Of a stretch of DNA of 64,000 nt, positions 26,018 through 34,958 are shown piece after piece; position 1 is the stretch's first letter, and every line of letters begins with the position of its first letter. A model generated the notes under the pieces. That model saw nothing but the letters and a program-made list of their open reading frames with translations, was not told the DNA's origin and did no database searches. The stretch is from G963676655 sp963676655 (lineage in GTDB: Bacteria > Verrucomicrobiota > Lentisphaeria > Victivallales > Victivallaceae): the NCBI GenBank assembly GCA_963676655.2, contig CAXXKX010000002.1, forward strand, positions 1,240,001-1,304,000, read 5' to 3'. The translations under genes were made by a program, and so were the position numbers.

Positions 26018-27157
26018 TTATTCAGCGCAGATCTTTTGAAGCCATTCAACATTCGGGAAGAAATGACGATAGTATTCCTTCATCATAATATCAAGAGAAG
26101 GGATATCGTAATGCCAATTGATCGCATCTTCTCCGAGCGCTTCACGGACATTGGTCTGGTCAAATTCGATATGACTCGAGAAATATGGCAACAGGTCTCC
26201 CAAAAACTTATTGATAAGCTTTTCCTCTTTGGTTTTGTCCGGGACATCTGCGATTACATCGACATGTCCGACTTTCAGGGTTTCCTGCATTGCTATAGTA
26301 ATATCATAGGTACTTGTCGGTCTGGCTCCGGTCAAGTGGTATGCTTTATTGGCTACCGGGAGTTGGAATATTTTTACAATTGAATTGCTGATGAAGTCAA
26401 TAGGAGAGAAATAGACCTGGTCAGATGGTCTGGTTTCGAACCTGAAAGTTAACGGCGCAAATTCCGCGGCGTCAAGCCCGTTTTTCGTGCAGACATGTTT
26501 TTTTACCTTGGCGACGAATTCGAGAACCCGGTAGAACGCCAAAGGTTTTCTGGTCTGCCCGTCATGCAGCCTGGCGGTAACGATTGCCGGACGGTATACT
26601 GAAAACGGAAAGCCGGAATTTCTAACCAGGGCCTCCGCCATGAATTTGCTTTTTTCATAAGGGTTAAAGAAGCCACTGTCGACCGGGGTGTCTTCATAGG
26701 CCACTCCTTCTAGGCAACCAGCGATAAAAGCAGTGCTGACGTAATGAAACTCTTTGGCATTAATGTGCTTTGCCAGCGCAAGCATATTTTTCGTGCCTTC
26801 GTAGTTGATTCTGAAAGTTTTTCCTTCCGGATCTTTGCCAAGATTGACGTCCGCGGCGCAATGAAAGATAATTTCACAATCCATTATCGCGTCTTGAACG
26901 CTTTCATCGGTGTAGTCGAAAGATACAATGTCACCTTCGATGACGGAAATTCTTTTAATTACCTCTTCGGCCGCTTCCGGGCAGTTATCGTATTTACACT
27001 GTTCACGAATTATGTCCCTGGTACGCTCGGCCGCGTTCTGGGTGGAATTACCGCGGGTCAGAGCAACTATTTCGTAATCAGCTCTTTCTTGCAAAAGCTG
27101 CACAACGAATGCGCTTCCGACCAGACCGGTTATACCTGTTGTAAAGATTTTCGTCAT
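26018..27157 (-). CDS. Extended SDR / thioester-reductase-like NAD(P) protein
   Basis: 379 residues. N-terminal Rossmann motif TGITGLVGSAFV, then the SDR active site with YVSTAFIAG and YEKSK (Tyr-x3-Lys), and YRPAIVTARL as in the NAD_binding_4 group (fatty acyl or thioester reductases and related epimerases). It is 120 bp ahead of iorA on the same strand and may be in the same transcript, where reduction of an acyl-CoA would make sense. Alternatively a sugar epimerase; the substrate cannot be told. Confidence 0.8.
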   Translation of the reverse strand: MTKIFTTGITGLVGSAFVVQLLQERADYEIVALTRGNSTQNAAERTRDIIREQCKYDNCPEAAEEVIKRISVIEGDIVSFDYTDESVQDAIMDCEIIFHCAADVNLGKDPEGKTFRINYEGTKNMLALAKHINAKEFHYVSTAFIAGCLEGVAYEDTPVDSGFFNPYEKSKFMAEALVRNSGFPFSVYRPAIVTARLHDGQTRKPLAFYRVLEFVAKVKKHVCTKNGLDAAEFAPLTFRFETRPSDQVYFSPIDFISNSIVKIFQLPVANKAYHLTGARPTSTYDITIAMQETLKVGHVDVIADVPDKTKEEKLINKFLGDLLPYFSSHIEFDQTNVREALGEDAINWHYDIPSLDIMMKEYYRHFFPNVEWLQKICAE

Positions 27158-27209
27158 TGAATGGATTCTTTCAAAATTGTAGTTTTAAATATTAAAATCT
27201 TATAAAACT

Positions 27210-27238
27210 AATATACCACGCAATAACAGTCTTTACAA
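27210..27238 (-). promoter_or_regulatory. Probable promoter of the SDR/ior operon
   Basis: On the minus strand TTGTAA (27238-27233), 17 bp, TATATT (27215-27210), about 53 bp upstream of the SDR gene. Confidence 0.5.
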
Positions 27239-27294
27239 ACTCTCAAGCGGGATTTATGCTAAAACAAAATTCAATTTGTAAACTATAAAAAAAT

Positions 27295-27335
27295 AAAAAA
27301 ATCCCTTTAAAAAAAGCTTTAAAGGGATTTTTTCT
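27295..27335 (-). terminator. Terminator of the Gfo/Idh gene
   Basis: AAATCCCTTTAAA pairs with TTTAAAGGGATTT around a short loop, with runs of A on the left and T on the right, so it can act in both directions. It lies 18 bp after the Gfo/Idh stop. Confidence 0.8.
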
Positions 27336-27352
27336 TTTAACTGATAAATAAA

Positions 27353-28423
27353 TCAGCCGAAGTATTCGGCCGCATGCTCAGGTGAACCGAGCAATACTTG
27401 TTTATCAGGCATTGCTGCCTGCATTTCAGCCAGTTCGTCTCTGCCGTCATCGGTCAGCGGCAGCTCAATCTGGCCGCCGTCAACAACACTGCGGCACATG
27501 CCGGTCATGATCTCAAACCCGGCATAGGCGTTGGCGAAGCAGTTCTGGTGACATTCGATGTCGCCATTGAGCCATTCAGCCATTTCCTGGATGTAGGGAG
27601 GCATATCGATGTCGTAGTTCATCGCGCCTTCGCCGCTCTGGACGCCGTCTTTGGTGACTGCGCGCCAGCCGCCGTTGGTCAGGACTTCAGCGAAACCTTC
27701 AGTTCCCTGTGCGCCAATGCGGTTGCGGCCCCACCATTTTCCGACCTCGGGTTGATCCGGTGCGCCCGCTCCGCATTCGAGATAGCCGCGAATGCCGCCG
27801 GCAAACTGAATTACTCCGGCAATGTAGTCGGGTGACGGATGATTGTCGTTAAATTTAATCTTACCGGCTGCCTGGCCCATGACCCATTCCGCCGCCGGAT
27901 CGCCGGCGTACCAGCGCATATAATCAATCATGTGCGTGCACATATGCAGCATCCAGCCCGGAGTGGTCGCATAGACGGTGTGAACCCGGCCCAAAGCTCC
28001 GGAATCGATGATCTCTTTAACCTTGCGATAGTGCTGACCGTAACGATGCTGATGACTGACTACTACTTTTACGTCTTTACCGTCAAGCAGTTTTTTGATT
28101 TTGAACGCTTCAGAGCTGGTCAGAGCGATCGGTTTTTCAAAAGCGATAAGTTTAGCTCCGCAGTCTACACCGATTTTGATGAAATCATAACGCAGGTTCG
28201 GGTGGGTGCAGAAACAGAAAACGTCCGGTTTCAGTTCGGCGGCCATTGCGGCGGCATCGCTGCCGATGGCCGGGTTGCCGATAGTGGCGGCGAATTCCGG
28301 CAGTTTATCGGTGGCGATATCACAAATGCCGGTTACTTCGAAGTTATCATTGTCATGGAAAGCCTGGGCGTGGTGTTTTCCGCGTTTACCCATGCCGACG
28401 ACCATTACACTGTATTTAGTCAT
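27353..28423 (-). CDS. Gfo/Idh/MocA family oxidoreductase
   Basis: 356 residues. N-terminal Rossmann fold (VVGMGKRGKHHAQAF), the signature EKPIALT with the catalytic Lys, then an alpha/beta substrate domain (VVSHQHRYGQHYRKV, MCTHMIDYMRWYAGD). These enzymes oxidise or reduce sugars, inositols and nucleotide sugars with NAD(P). A terminator separates it from the DegT aminotransferase upstream, but partial read-through is possible and the pair resembles 3-amino-sugar pathways. Cytoplasmic, no signal. Confidence 0.9.
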   Translation of the reverse strand: MTKYSVMVVGMGKRGKHHAQAFHDNDNFEVTGICDIATDKLPEFAATIGNPAIGSDAAAMAAELKPDVFCFCTHPNLRYDFIKIGVDCGAKLIAFEKPIALTSSEAFKIKKLLDGKDVKVVVSHQHRYGQHYRKVKEIIDSGALGRVHTVYATTPGWMLHMCTHMIDYMRWYAGDPAAEWVMGQAAGKIKFNDNHPSPDYIAGVIQFAGGIRGYLECGAGAPDQPEVGKWWGRNRIGAQGTEGFAEVLTNGGWRAVTKDGVQSGEGAMNYDIDMPPYIQEMAEWLNGDIECHQNCFANAYAGFEIMTGMCRSVVDGGQIELPLTDDGRDELAEMQAAMPDKQVLLGSPEHAAEYFG

Positions 28424-28455
28424 TGTGTTCTTAGCTCCTTAAATTTTTTAAAGGC

Positions 28456-28484
28456 AAAAAAAACGGGGCTCGAAAGCCCCGTTT
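28456..28484 (-). terminator. Terminator after the DegT aminotransferase
   Basis: Stem AAACGGGGCT/AGCCCCGTTT with a four-base loop, followed on the minus strand by a run of eight T; 12 bp after the aminotransferase stop. Confidence 0.9.
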
Positions 28485-28496
28485 GACATAACGAAA

Positions 28497-29612
28497 TTAG
28501 CCGTTGGCTTTGTCCCATTCGAGAACTTTTTCGATAACATAGTTAACTTCGTCATCAGTGAGTTCCGGGAACATCGGCAGGGAAATACAGGTTGCCGCGT
28601 TGTTTTCAGCGTTTTCGAGAGAGCCGCTGATCCGGCATCCTTTACCCCACGGGAAACCTTCCTGTTTATGGATAACGATGGAATAGTGAGTTTTGGCGTC
28701 AATTCCATTGTCCTTGAGGAATTGGAGCATTCCGGCGCGGTCTTTGGTTTCAATTGAGTACAAGTGAAAAACGTGACGGTAACCGGGAGTAACGTACGGA
28801 ACTTTGAAAGAAGTGCAATCTTTGAAAGCTTCGGTGTATTTCGCCGCGATGGCGATGCGCTGATCGGTCCATGCGGTGATGTGGTTCATCTTAGCGGAGA
28901 GAACGCCGGCCTGGAGGTCGTCGAGACGGCTGTTGAAACCGAATGAGTGATGGTCGCGCTGAGCGGAACCGTGGTTGCGCAGTTTGCGAACTTTTTCGTT
29001 GATGTCGTCACGATTGGTGAAGACCATACCGCCGTCGCCGAAGCAGCCGAGGTTTTTCTGGATGATATAGCTGGTGCAAACCGCATCAGAAAGTTCGCCC
29101 TGTTTGAAAGTGTCGCCGTAGCCGTCGATGCCCTGAGCATTATCTTCAATGACGAACAGGTCGTGTTTGTCAGCGATAGTTTTGATGGCGGCCATATCAG
29201 CGCACTGTCCGTACAAGTGTACCGGCATGATGGCTTTGGTTTTATCGGTAACGGCAGCTTCCGCGGCAGCAGGATCAATACATTTGGTTTTCGGGTCGCA
29301 GTCAACCAGAACAGCAGTTGCGCCGGCGATCCAGATTGCTTCTGCGGTGGCAAAGAAAGTATTGGCATTAGTGATAACTTCATCGCCTTCGCCTACACCA
29401 AGAGCCATCAGGCAGAGCCAGAGAGCATCGGTACCGTTACCAACGCCGATAGCATGTTTGGTGCCCATGTATTCAGCAGCCTGGGCTTCAAATTTGGTGA
29501 GCATCGGGCCCATGACATAGTTGCCGCTCAGCAGTACTTCCTGCATGTTGCCGTCGATTTCGGATTGGATGTTTTTGTACTGACGTACGTGTCCGTAGAA
29601 AGGTACTTGCAT
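28497..29612 (-). CDS. DegT/DnrJ/EryC1/StrS-type PLP aminotransferase
   Basis: 371 residues with the family pattern: GVGNGTDALWLCL (cofactor phosphate), VHLYGQCADM, VIEDNAQGIDG (Asp157, Gln160), QKNLGCFGDGG with the PLP Lys186, and RLDDLQAGVL. The residues before the Lys are IIQ instead of the common FhP/T, a small departure. It transfers an amino group to a keto sugar nucleotide, usually for surface polysaccharide. It has a consensus-like promoter and its own terminator. Confidence 0.92.
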   Translation of the reverse strand: MQVPFYGHVRQYKNIQSEIDGNMQEVLLSGNYVMGPMLTKFEAQAAEYMGTKHAIGVGNGTDALWLCLMALGVGEGDEVITNANTFFATAEAIWIAGATAVLVDCDPKTKCIDPAAAEAAVTDKTKAIMPVHLYGQCADMAAIKTIADKHDLFVIEDNAQGIDGYGDTFKQGELSDAVCTSYIIQKNLGCFGDGGMVFTNRDDINEKVRKLRNHGSAQRDHHSFGFNSRLDDLQAGVLSAKMNHITAWTDQRIAIAAKYTEAFKDCTSFKVPYVTPGYRHVFHLYSIETKDRAGMLQFLKDNGIDAKTHYSIVIHKQEGFPWGKGCRISGSLENAENNAATCISLPMFPELTDDEVNYVIEKVLEWDKANG

Positions 29613-29930
29613 TTTTACCGTTTCCTTTTTGTTGATTTACCAGTTGATGGTTAAACTTTTTTGCGAATTACCAATATAGTCTTGAAAGGCTTCGATGTCA
29701 AATGATAAATTACAGAAAATGTCAAAATTGCGGAAACGTTTACATCAGGTTAAGACGGCGTTGTTTTTTTGTAAGATTTCCACAAATTTGCGCATTGTTT
29801 GTGAAACCGGTTACATTGGGTGACGCGCCACTAAAAAGAATGGTTCCCAAACATTATTTATCAGTCACAATTGATTAGTTCTCATTTAGAATATTGTGGA
29901 TATGATTAATGGGTCATAAAAACAGTTACG
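29613..29930. other. Intergenic, promoter region
   Basis: Apart from the promoter and AAACGTTT palindrome it has an inverted repeat TTTCCACAAA/TTTGTGAAA near 29768-29803. No gene seen. Confidence 0.5.
29673..29701 (-). promoter_or_regulatory. Promoter of the DegT aminotransferase
   Basis: On the minus strand TTGACA (29701-29696), 17 bp, TATATT (29678-29673), about 60 bp upstream of the start. A LacI-type palindrome AAACGTTT (29734-29741, within TGTAAACGTTTCC on the minus strand) lies 33 bp farther upstream. Confidence 0.75.
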
Positions 29931-30338
29931 CTATATTCCTAAAAAAACCTTTAAAAGAAACAAAAAACAATTAATAACAAAAGAAAGAATTGTTAGTACT
30001 ATTAATATATTGCCTAAAAATAATAATTTATTCCAATTTCTAATGCACTTTTCAGTCCATATATCCTTTTTAAACCCAATTTTATACTGCCATTTACTTA
30101 TAAAAACAATATAACTGAAAAATAGAACCAATATTGGTTGCTGTATAAAAATATTTCCTTCGCTTATAATCATTAACCTTAATAATAATTGATAAAAGAT
30201 AAGCGATGTTATGAGATAAAAAATCCCTTTTGACAACGATACTGCATTTGTTTTTATCAATATGATAAAAGCACCAATGGGAATAAAAACAATAGCAATA
30301 ATCCAATAGGTTATCCCAATTTTGTTGTTTTTATTCAT
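29931..30338 (-). CDS. Small integral membrane protein, unrecognised
   Basis: 135 residues, AT-rich, with a ribosome site GGAGAGA ahead of the ATG. Four hydrophobic segments can be seen: about 8-28 (IGITYWIIAIVFIPIG...), 36-58, 66-82 and 107-133. No family recognised and no catalytic motif. Base composition and the neighbouring repeat copy at 30530 resemble the accessory block at 38.4-43.8 kb, so it may be of the same mobile stock. Confidence 0.65.
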   Translation of the reverse strand: MNKNNKIGITYWIIAIVFIPIGAFIILIKTNAVSLSKGIFYLITSLIFYQLLLRLMIISEGNIFIQQPILVLFFSYIVFISKWQYKIGFKKDIWTEKCIRNWNKLLFLGNILIVLTILSFVINCFLFLLKVFLGI

Positions 30339-30529
30339 ATTATAAATCTCTCCGAGAATTTAGTTTTCGTGTCTCATTATTATTTAATAACGATAAATAA
30401 TCATAAGTCATGTTTGCTGTCAATTCTTAGTAAGAGGTATGACGCTGAATGAAACAATATTTTGAAATTAAAACAGTCATGAAACCACCTGGATGCCCGC
30501 TTTGAATTATTTTTAAGGTCTTAAAAATC

Positions 30530-30639
30530 GATTTAAGCTTTTCCTGAATCCTCTCAATCAAATATACCCCTTAGTATCTGTCATTGCAAATGATGCACAA
30601 AATCCCCTTAACGTCCTAAGTTTTCTTAAAATCAATAAA
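30530..30639. repeat. Dispersed spacer repeat, copy 1
   Basis: Starts GATTTAAGCTTTT, then CTCTCAATCAAATATACCCC, TCATTGCAAATGATGCA and CTTAAAATCAATAAA. Four further copies lie at 40065, 40671, 42763 and 43605. The rest of the 30339-30697 gap holds the heparinase terminator and nothing else I can name. Confidence 0.75.
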
Positions 30640-30670
30640 AACAGCCCCGGACAGAAATCTGGCCGGGGCT
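30636..30670 (-). terminator. Terminator of the heparinase-like lyase
   Basis: AGCCCCGG/CCGGGGCT plus inner CAGA/TCTG pairing, followed on the minus strand by T5; 28 bp after the lyase stop. Confidence 0.85.
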
Positions 30671-30697
30671 ATTGGCGAAGTGTGTTAATATCTTGAT

Positions 30698-32893
30698 TTA
30701 GATAGACACCGGGAACTCGATTGTTTCAGGTTTATTGTTGCCAATTTTGACTTCTATCTTTACTTTTTGCTCGTCGGCTGAGATTATTCCGGCACTGGCG
30801 CCGGGGATGTTTTTTCCATCGAAAGGCAGCATCAGCCAGGCAAAGTATCCGTTTGGTTCAGATTCTCCTGAGTAGTCGGCGCACCACGTCGGCACCCGGA
30901 CATTGGTTTTTGGGGAGTACCAGCCCTGGAAGCCTTTACCCTTGACTAGTTCCGGTTTTAGCTTGATGCCGCCGGTTGCCGGTACAATCAACAGATTGCC
31001 TTTTCCGGGGTCTGTTGTTGCGATACGGCCTCCCGGTAGTTTCTTGACGGAGCAGTCGGGGTGGAAGTGCCATAGTGCGTTGACCTGTCTTTTGTGGTCA
31101 CCTCGAATACGATCAAAGATCAGCCAGTAGTGTCCTCTCTTGAAATAAACCGTGCGTTCGTGCGATGCTTTGCCTTTCATTATTTCAAGTTTTGGAATTC
31201 CTTTGTCGGAGCTCAGGTTCCTGCGTTTATAGAATGCTCCTTTGCGGTAGCCGACTTCAACTTTGCCGCTGAAGCGGTCGAAGGTTGGAGTTATTTCATA
31301 GAGTTTTGGGGAAATTGGTCCGGTTGCGATCATTTTACGGCTTCTTAGGTAGGCTTCGTCATTGGGGCCGGTTTCTTTGTACCATAAATACATATTCTGA
31401 TCGTGGTCGTCAAGCATGATTGTATTGTGGCCCCGGGTAGCCAGATAGTATTCCGGAGTCCAGCCGCCTTTGTCGCTGTAGCGGTATTTGCCGGGATCTA
31501 TCAGGATCATCCGGCGGTTGTATACGCAAAACTGGAGTTTGTCGGCGTGGGCGTGGGCGCTGCCATAAGGACCGGCGTCAAAAAAACTCCAGAGTTTTGT
31601 GTTGCGCCAATGATCGCGGCTGATGCCGAAACCAGAATAGTTGAAGAAGCGGGAAGGGGGATCGGCCGGTTTTGTCCCTTTTTTTCCGTTGGTCGAAATA
31701 TACAAAACCTCCGGTTCTTCCAGTTCTGCGGCAAACTCCGCCAGTTTCGGAGCTTTTGTTGTTTCCGTATCCGAATCGCCGTGCGGAAATAGTTTGCCGT
31801 CGGGGCGACAGCATACCGCCAGGAAAAACAGTTGACGTTTCACGCTGTCAAGAAATTCCGCCGGAGGTTTCAGTTTTAAATCATTTACCAGTTTTATGAA
31901 GTCGAATTCGGCGTTCAAAATTCCGAATGAATACATTAACGCGAGTTCGTCTTCGGCTCCGTCCGGCCAGACGCATTTACTGATATTTTTGGTTACCCGC
32001 TGGATTGCAGCTTGGCGCCACTTGGCGGCATTTTTGAATTCCGGGAAGTGAACCGCGGCGTAGAGCAGGTTTTCCATGGTGAAAATGCCTTTGTTGCCGG
32101 TCCGCATTCCGGCGCGATGATACATGTAATGCAGATGTTCCTCGATGCTGGATAGCAGGAGTAGTTTTGTGGAGTCCGGGATGTTCCTGTCGTCGATCAT
32201 GAAATAGAAAAGTTTGGTAATGGCCTTGAGCCTGACTGATGAGTGGAGGGTGAACCAGGTGTAATTGGGGTTCGGATGGCTTTCCGGCCGGTCAAAGCAC
32301 TGGGCCGCCTTGAAATCCGATACCCGTTTTTTCATATAAGGATTGGCGGCAATCCAGTCAAGGATGTGGTCGTTGACGAATTTAGCGTATTTGACTTTGC
32401 CGGTTTTTAAATACTTGTTCCAGGCTACTTGCCCCTGGCTGAATCTGGCCAGCATGGTCGGATATTGCTTGTAGCCGTTCGGCGGAATATAGTTCCATTT
32501 CAGATGTCCAGCCGCATCGCGCGGAATTACGGCGGTAATCCCTTTGATAGTGAATTTATCTTTTATCATATCATCAGGATTCATGTTCTTTTTGCCGTTG
32601 GCCCATTTGGGGTGTTTGATGGATTCGCTGTCACGTAAATCGCTGCCGGCCTGGTTGTGTTTGAAGTAATTTAAAAGAGCTTTGCAGGCGGCGACTTGAT
32701 CATGTTGTTTCAACGCTTTGTCGACCTTCGACATGCCCGGGTAAGTTGGATTAAGCGATGCAAAAAGCTGTTTTGCTCTGGCCGGATAGTTTTTGACGAA
32801 AGCGGCGGCTCCGTTTGTTTCTTCTGCGCTGAGACTGCTTTGTAAACAAATGATCAGACACCCGGAAAATGTGGTTAACATTTTATGCAACAT
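30698..32893 (-). CDS. Secreted heparinase II/III family polysaccharide lyase
   Basis: Start at ATG 32893, because AAAGGAGTTAAA precedes it and it opens a signal peptide (MLHKMLTTFSGCLIICLQSS, cleavage near LSA/EE). A GTG 27 bases upstream is less likely. 731 residues: an alpha-toroid (about 40-390, with TWFTLHSSVRLKAITKLFYF and GNKGIFTMENLLY) and a heparinase II/III-like beta-sandwich (YGSAHAHADKLQFCVYNRR, DPGKYRYSD, RGHNTIMLDDHDQ). Such lyases (PL12/15/17/21 relatives) cut uronate-containing chains such as heparan sulfate or alginate. Divergent from a LacI regulator, which probably controls it. Confidence 0.88.
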   Translation of the reverse strand: MLHKMLTTFSGCLIICLQSSLSAEETNGAAAFVKNYPARAKQLFASLNPTYPGMSKVDKALKQHDQVAACKALLNYFKHNQAGSDLRDSESIKHPKWANGKKNMNPDDMIKDKFTIKGITAVIPRDAAGHLKWNYIPPNGYKQYPTMLARFSQGQVAWNKYLKTGKVKYAKFVNDHILDWIAANPYMKKRVSDFKAAQCFDRPESHPNPNYTWFTLHSSVRLKAITKLFYFMIDDRNIPDSTKLLLLSSIEEHLHYMYHRAGMRTGNKGIFTMENLLYAAVHFPEFKNAAKWRQAAIQRVTKNISKCVWPDGAEDELALMYSFGILNAEFDFIKLVNDLKLKPPAEFLDSVKRQLFFLAVCCRPDGKLFPHGDSDTETTKAPKLAEFAAELEEPEVLYISTNGKKGTKPADPPSRFFNYSGFGISRDHWRNTKLWSFFDAGPYGSAHAHADKLQFCVYNRRMILIDPGKYRYSDKGGWTPEYYLATRGHNTIMLDDHDQNMYLWYKETGPNDEAYLRSRKMIATGPISPKLYEITPTFDRFSGKVEVGYRKGAFYKRRNLSSDKGIPKLEIMKGKASHERTVYFKRGHYWLIFDRIRGDHKRQVNALWHFHPDCSVKKLPGGRIATTDPGKGNLLIVPATGGIKLKPELVKGKGFQGWYSPKTNVRVPTWCADYSGESEPNGYFAWLMLPFDGKNIPGASAGIISADEQKVKIEVKIGNNKPETIEFPVSI

Positions 32894-32924
32894 TTTAACT
32901 CCTTTGTTTTGTTGTTTCACGTTT

Positions 32925-32953
32925 ATTATATATTTTCAAGATAAAAAAATCAA
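32925..32953 (-). promoter_or_regulatory. Promoter of the heparinase-like lyase
   Basis: Minus strand TTGATT (32953-32948), 17 bp, TATAAT (32930-32925), 32 bp before the start codon. Confidence 0.75.
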
Positions 32954-32982
32954 GCTTTTTATACAAAAAATTAAAATAACCC

Positions 32983-33011
32983 TTGACAAAAATGAAATTG
33001 CAAGGTATAAT
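32983..33011 (+). promoter_or_regulatory. Consensus promoter of the LacI regulator
   Basis: TTGACA (32983-32988), 17 bp, TATAAT (33006-33011): exact consensus, facing away from the lyase promoter. Confidence 0.85.
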
Positions 33012-33050
33012 TAATTTGAAAATTGTTTAACAATGTTGCATAAAGAATGT

Positions 33051-34058
33051 ATGAGTAACGGACGAAAAACCACTATCTATGATATAGCCGCGAGCGTCGG
33101 GGTTTCCACCGCGACGGTATCCAGGGTAATCAATAAAGATGTCCGGATATCCCGGGCGACGACTGAAAAAGTTTTTTCCAAAATGCGGGAACTTAATTTT
33201 GTGCCCAGGAGTTATGGCGGACTGCAGAAATCCGGCAAGCACGTCAGCAGCCGTCCGCGACGAGCTTTCGATTCGATAAAAACGATTTACTTTCTCCATG
33301 AATTCAGGTTGAGCAACAATCTGCCGAATGTGATTTATTCAGCTTTGGCTGACAGTTTTTCCGATCGCAACTACAAAGTGATTGCCTGCCAGCATGATGA
33401 TTTCGACTTTAATCGCACTTCTCCCGGAGACGGTGTGATCTATTACGGCAAAGTGGGCTATCTGGAACAATTATTGAAAAACAACGTGCCTTTTGTCAGG
33501 ATTCTGATGCAGCCGGAACCGGGACAATGTAAATATGACCATATTACCTACAATAACGAATCAATCGGAGTGATGGCGGCAGACTACTTGCATTCCCTCG
33601 GTCATCAACGAACGATGATGATTGGTCCGTTGGAACGTCCTTTTGTTAAAACCCGGTTTAAGTTTTTTTGTGAAAACATTGAAAAAGCAGGCGGAACTGT
33701 GTCGGAAGTCGATACGTATCTGATAAGTTCCGAGTATCTGGGTGCGGCCGAGAAATTGATCAAGGACCCGGTTAAACGGCCGACCGGTTATTTTGTTTAC
33801 AATGACGAAGTGGCTTTAATGCTCTATACCTATCTTGATGCGGTTGGTATCAAGCCGGGTGTGGATGTAGAAATAATTTCATGCGATAATTCGCTGCTGC
33901 TGGATAACCTGGATATTAAGCCGGCCAGTTTTGATTTGCATTTACAGCAGATTGCCAGCCGCAGCGCGGAACAACTTTTGTGGCGCATGAGAAATCCTAA
34001 AGCACAACCCAATATACTAATTATTGAGCCGGAACTGGTCAAGTTTGACAAGGGCTAA
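33051..34058 (+). CDS. LacI-family transcriptional regulator
   Basis: Helix-turn-helix at the N-terminus (TTIYDIAASVGVSTATVSRV, then INKD) followed by a LacI-type sugar-binding domain (HITYNNESIGVMAADYLHSLG, EIISCDNSLLLDNL). ATG 33051 (MSNGRK...) matches the usual LacI start; ATG 33033 would add six residues and lies within the inverted repeat, where no ribosome site is seen. 335 residues. It is divergent from the heparinase-like lyase and 106 bp ahead of a pseudopilin gene. Probably represses both directions until a lyase product is imported; inference from layout. Confidence 0.9.
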   Translation: MSNGRKTTIYDIAASVGVSTATVSRVINKDVRISRATTEKVFSKMRELNFVPRSYGGLQKSGKHVSSRPRRAFDSIKTIYFLHEFRLSNNLPNVIYSALADSFSDRNYKVIACQHDDFDFNRTSPGDGVIYYGKVGYLEQLLKNNVPFVRILMQPEPGQCKYDHITYNNESIGVMAADYLHSLGHQRTMMIGPLERPFVKTRFKFFCENIEKAGGTVSEVDTYLISSEYLGAAEKLIKDPVKRPTGYFVYNDEVALMLYTYLDAVGIKPGVDVEIISCDNSLLLDNLDIKPASFDLHLQQIASRSAEQLLWRMRNPKAQPNILIIEPELVKFDKG

Positions 34059-34164
34059 GGCTGGGCTTTTTATATATCGGGCGAAACTATTCGTCTTGAA
34101 TACGCTGATGATAAAATTGAAGATATTTAAGTCTTAAATGATAAATAAATCAAAGGTGGAAAAC

Positions 34165-34884
34165 ATGAAAAAAACGTCCTTCACGCTAATAGAATTGCTG
34201 GTGGTGATAGCTATCATCGCTATTCTTGCCAGTATGTTGCTTCCTGCGTTGAACAAAGCAAGAGAACGCAGCAAAGGTATTGCCTGTATTAACAACCTCA
34301 AGCAGAATGGAGTCTGTTCGGCGATGTATAGAAGCGATTCTAATGATATTCAGCCGATGGTTTATGATGCCTGGGCGTCCGGCAGCGGCTGGTTATCCTG
34401 GGCCAATTTTTTCGCTGACAACAAATATTATCCGAGCGAGAATACCAATGTTTATCGTTGTCCGGTCGCGAATCAGGAATTGACCAACGGAGTTGATTAC
34501 CATTTGAAAAGGTTTTGTTACGGGACAAATATTTACACCTTTTACAAAAACGACAAGAATGAAGACGTTCCCGGTTTTCTGCTGACTTATACCGGAACTT
34601 TAAAAAACTACTCGATCAATATGAAGCGGGTCAAGCAGCCGTCCGAGCTGATTATGATTATCGACGATCTGGAAGGCAAGGAAGCGACCCCGTTTATCCG
34701 GCATAATGTGACCTGGCATCCCGGCGCTCCGGCTTCTTCGGCCAGGGCATGGCTGGCTCACGGCGATTCCGGCGTCAATTCTCTGTTTACCGATGGTCAC
34801 GCTGAAACCGTAAATACCGGGCGTTTGCGGTATTTGACCTATAACGGCCTCGAATTAGCCAAAACTGGCGATACCTGGCGGTAA
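34165..34884 (+). CDS. Pseudopilin-like protein with prepilin N-terminus and H-x10-DG tail
   Basis: ATG 34165 has AAAGGTGG upstream; an in-frame ATG at 34138 adds nine residues without one. MKKTS is followed by FTLIELLVVIAIIAILASML with Glu5; the residue before the cleavage site is Ser rather than Gly. 239 residues, ending in a HGDSGVNSLFTDGHAE block (H-x10-DG). It shares its N-terminal 35 residues almost exactly with the proteins at 5405 and 55151, while the middle differs. Placed between a LacI regulator and a symporter gene. Confidence 0.88.
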   Translation: MKKTSFTLIELLVVIAIIAILASMLLPALNKARERSKGIACINNLKQNGVCSAMYRSDSNDIQPMVYDAWASGSGWLSWANFFADNKYYPSENTNVYRCPVANQELTNGVDYHLKRFCYGTNIYTFYKNDKNEDVPGFLLTYTGTLKNYSINMKRVKQPSELIMIIDDLEGKEATPFIRHNVTWHPGAPASSARAWLAHGDSGVNSLFTDGHAETVNTGRLRYLTYNGLELAKTGDTWR

Positions 34885-34958
34885 GTTGTATCACACTTTA
34901 ATCCGGCAGGTCTCTGTATCTGCTTTTGCACCGTTAATTATCCTGAAAAAGGAATTTT

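Larger units (their letters stand above)
32882..33044. promoter_or_regulatory. 13-bp inverted repeat spanning the divergent promoter region
   Basis: TTTATGCAACATT (32882-32894) and its exact reverse complement AATGTTGCATAAA (33032-33044) lie 150 bp apart, each downstream of one of two divergent promoters and covering a start-codon region. Similarity extends to about 25 bp with small gaps. Next to the right copy is ATTGTT-T-AACAAT (33022-33034). Probably operators for the adjacent LacI-type regulator. Confidence 0.6.
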
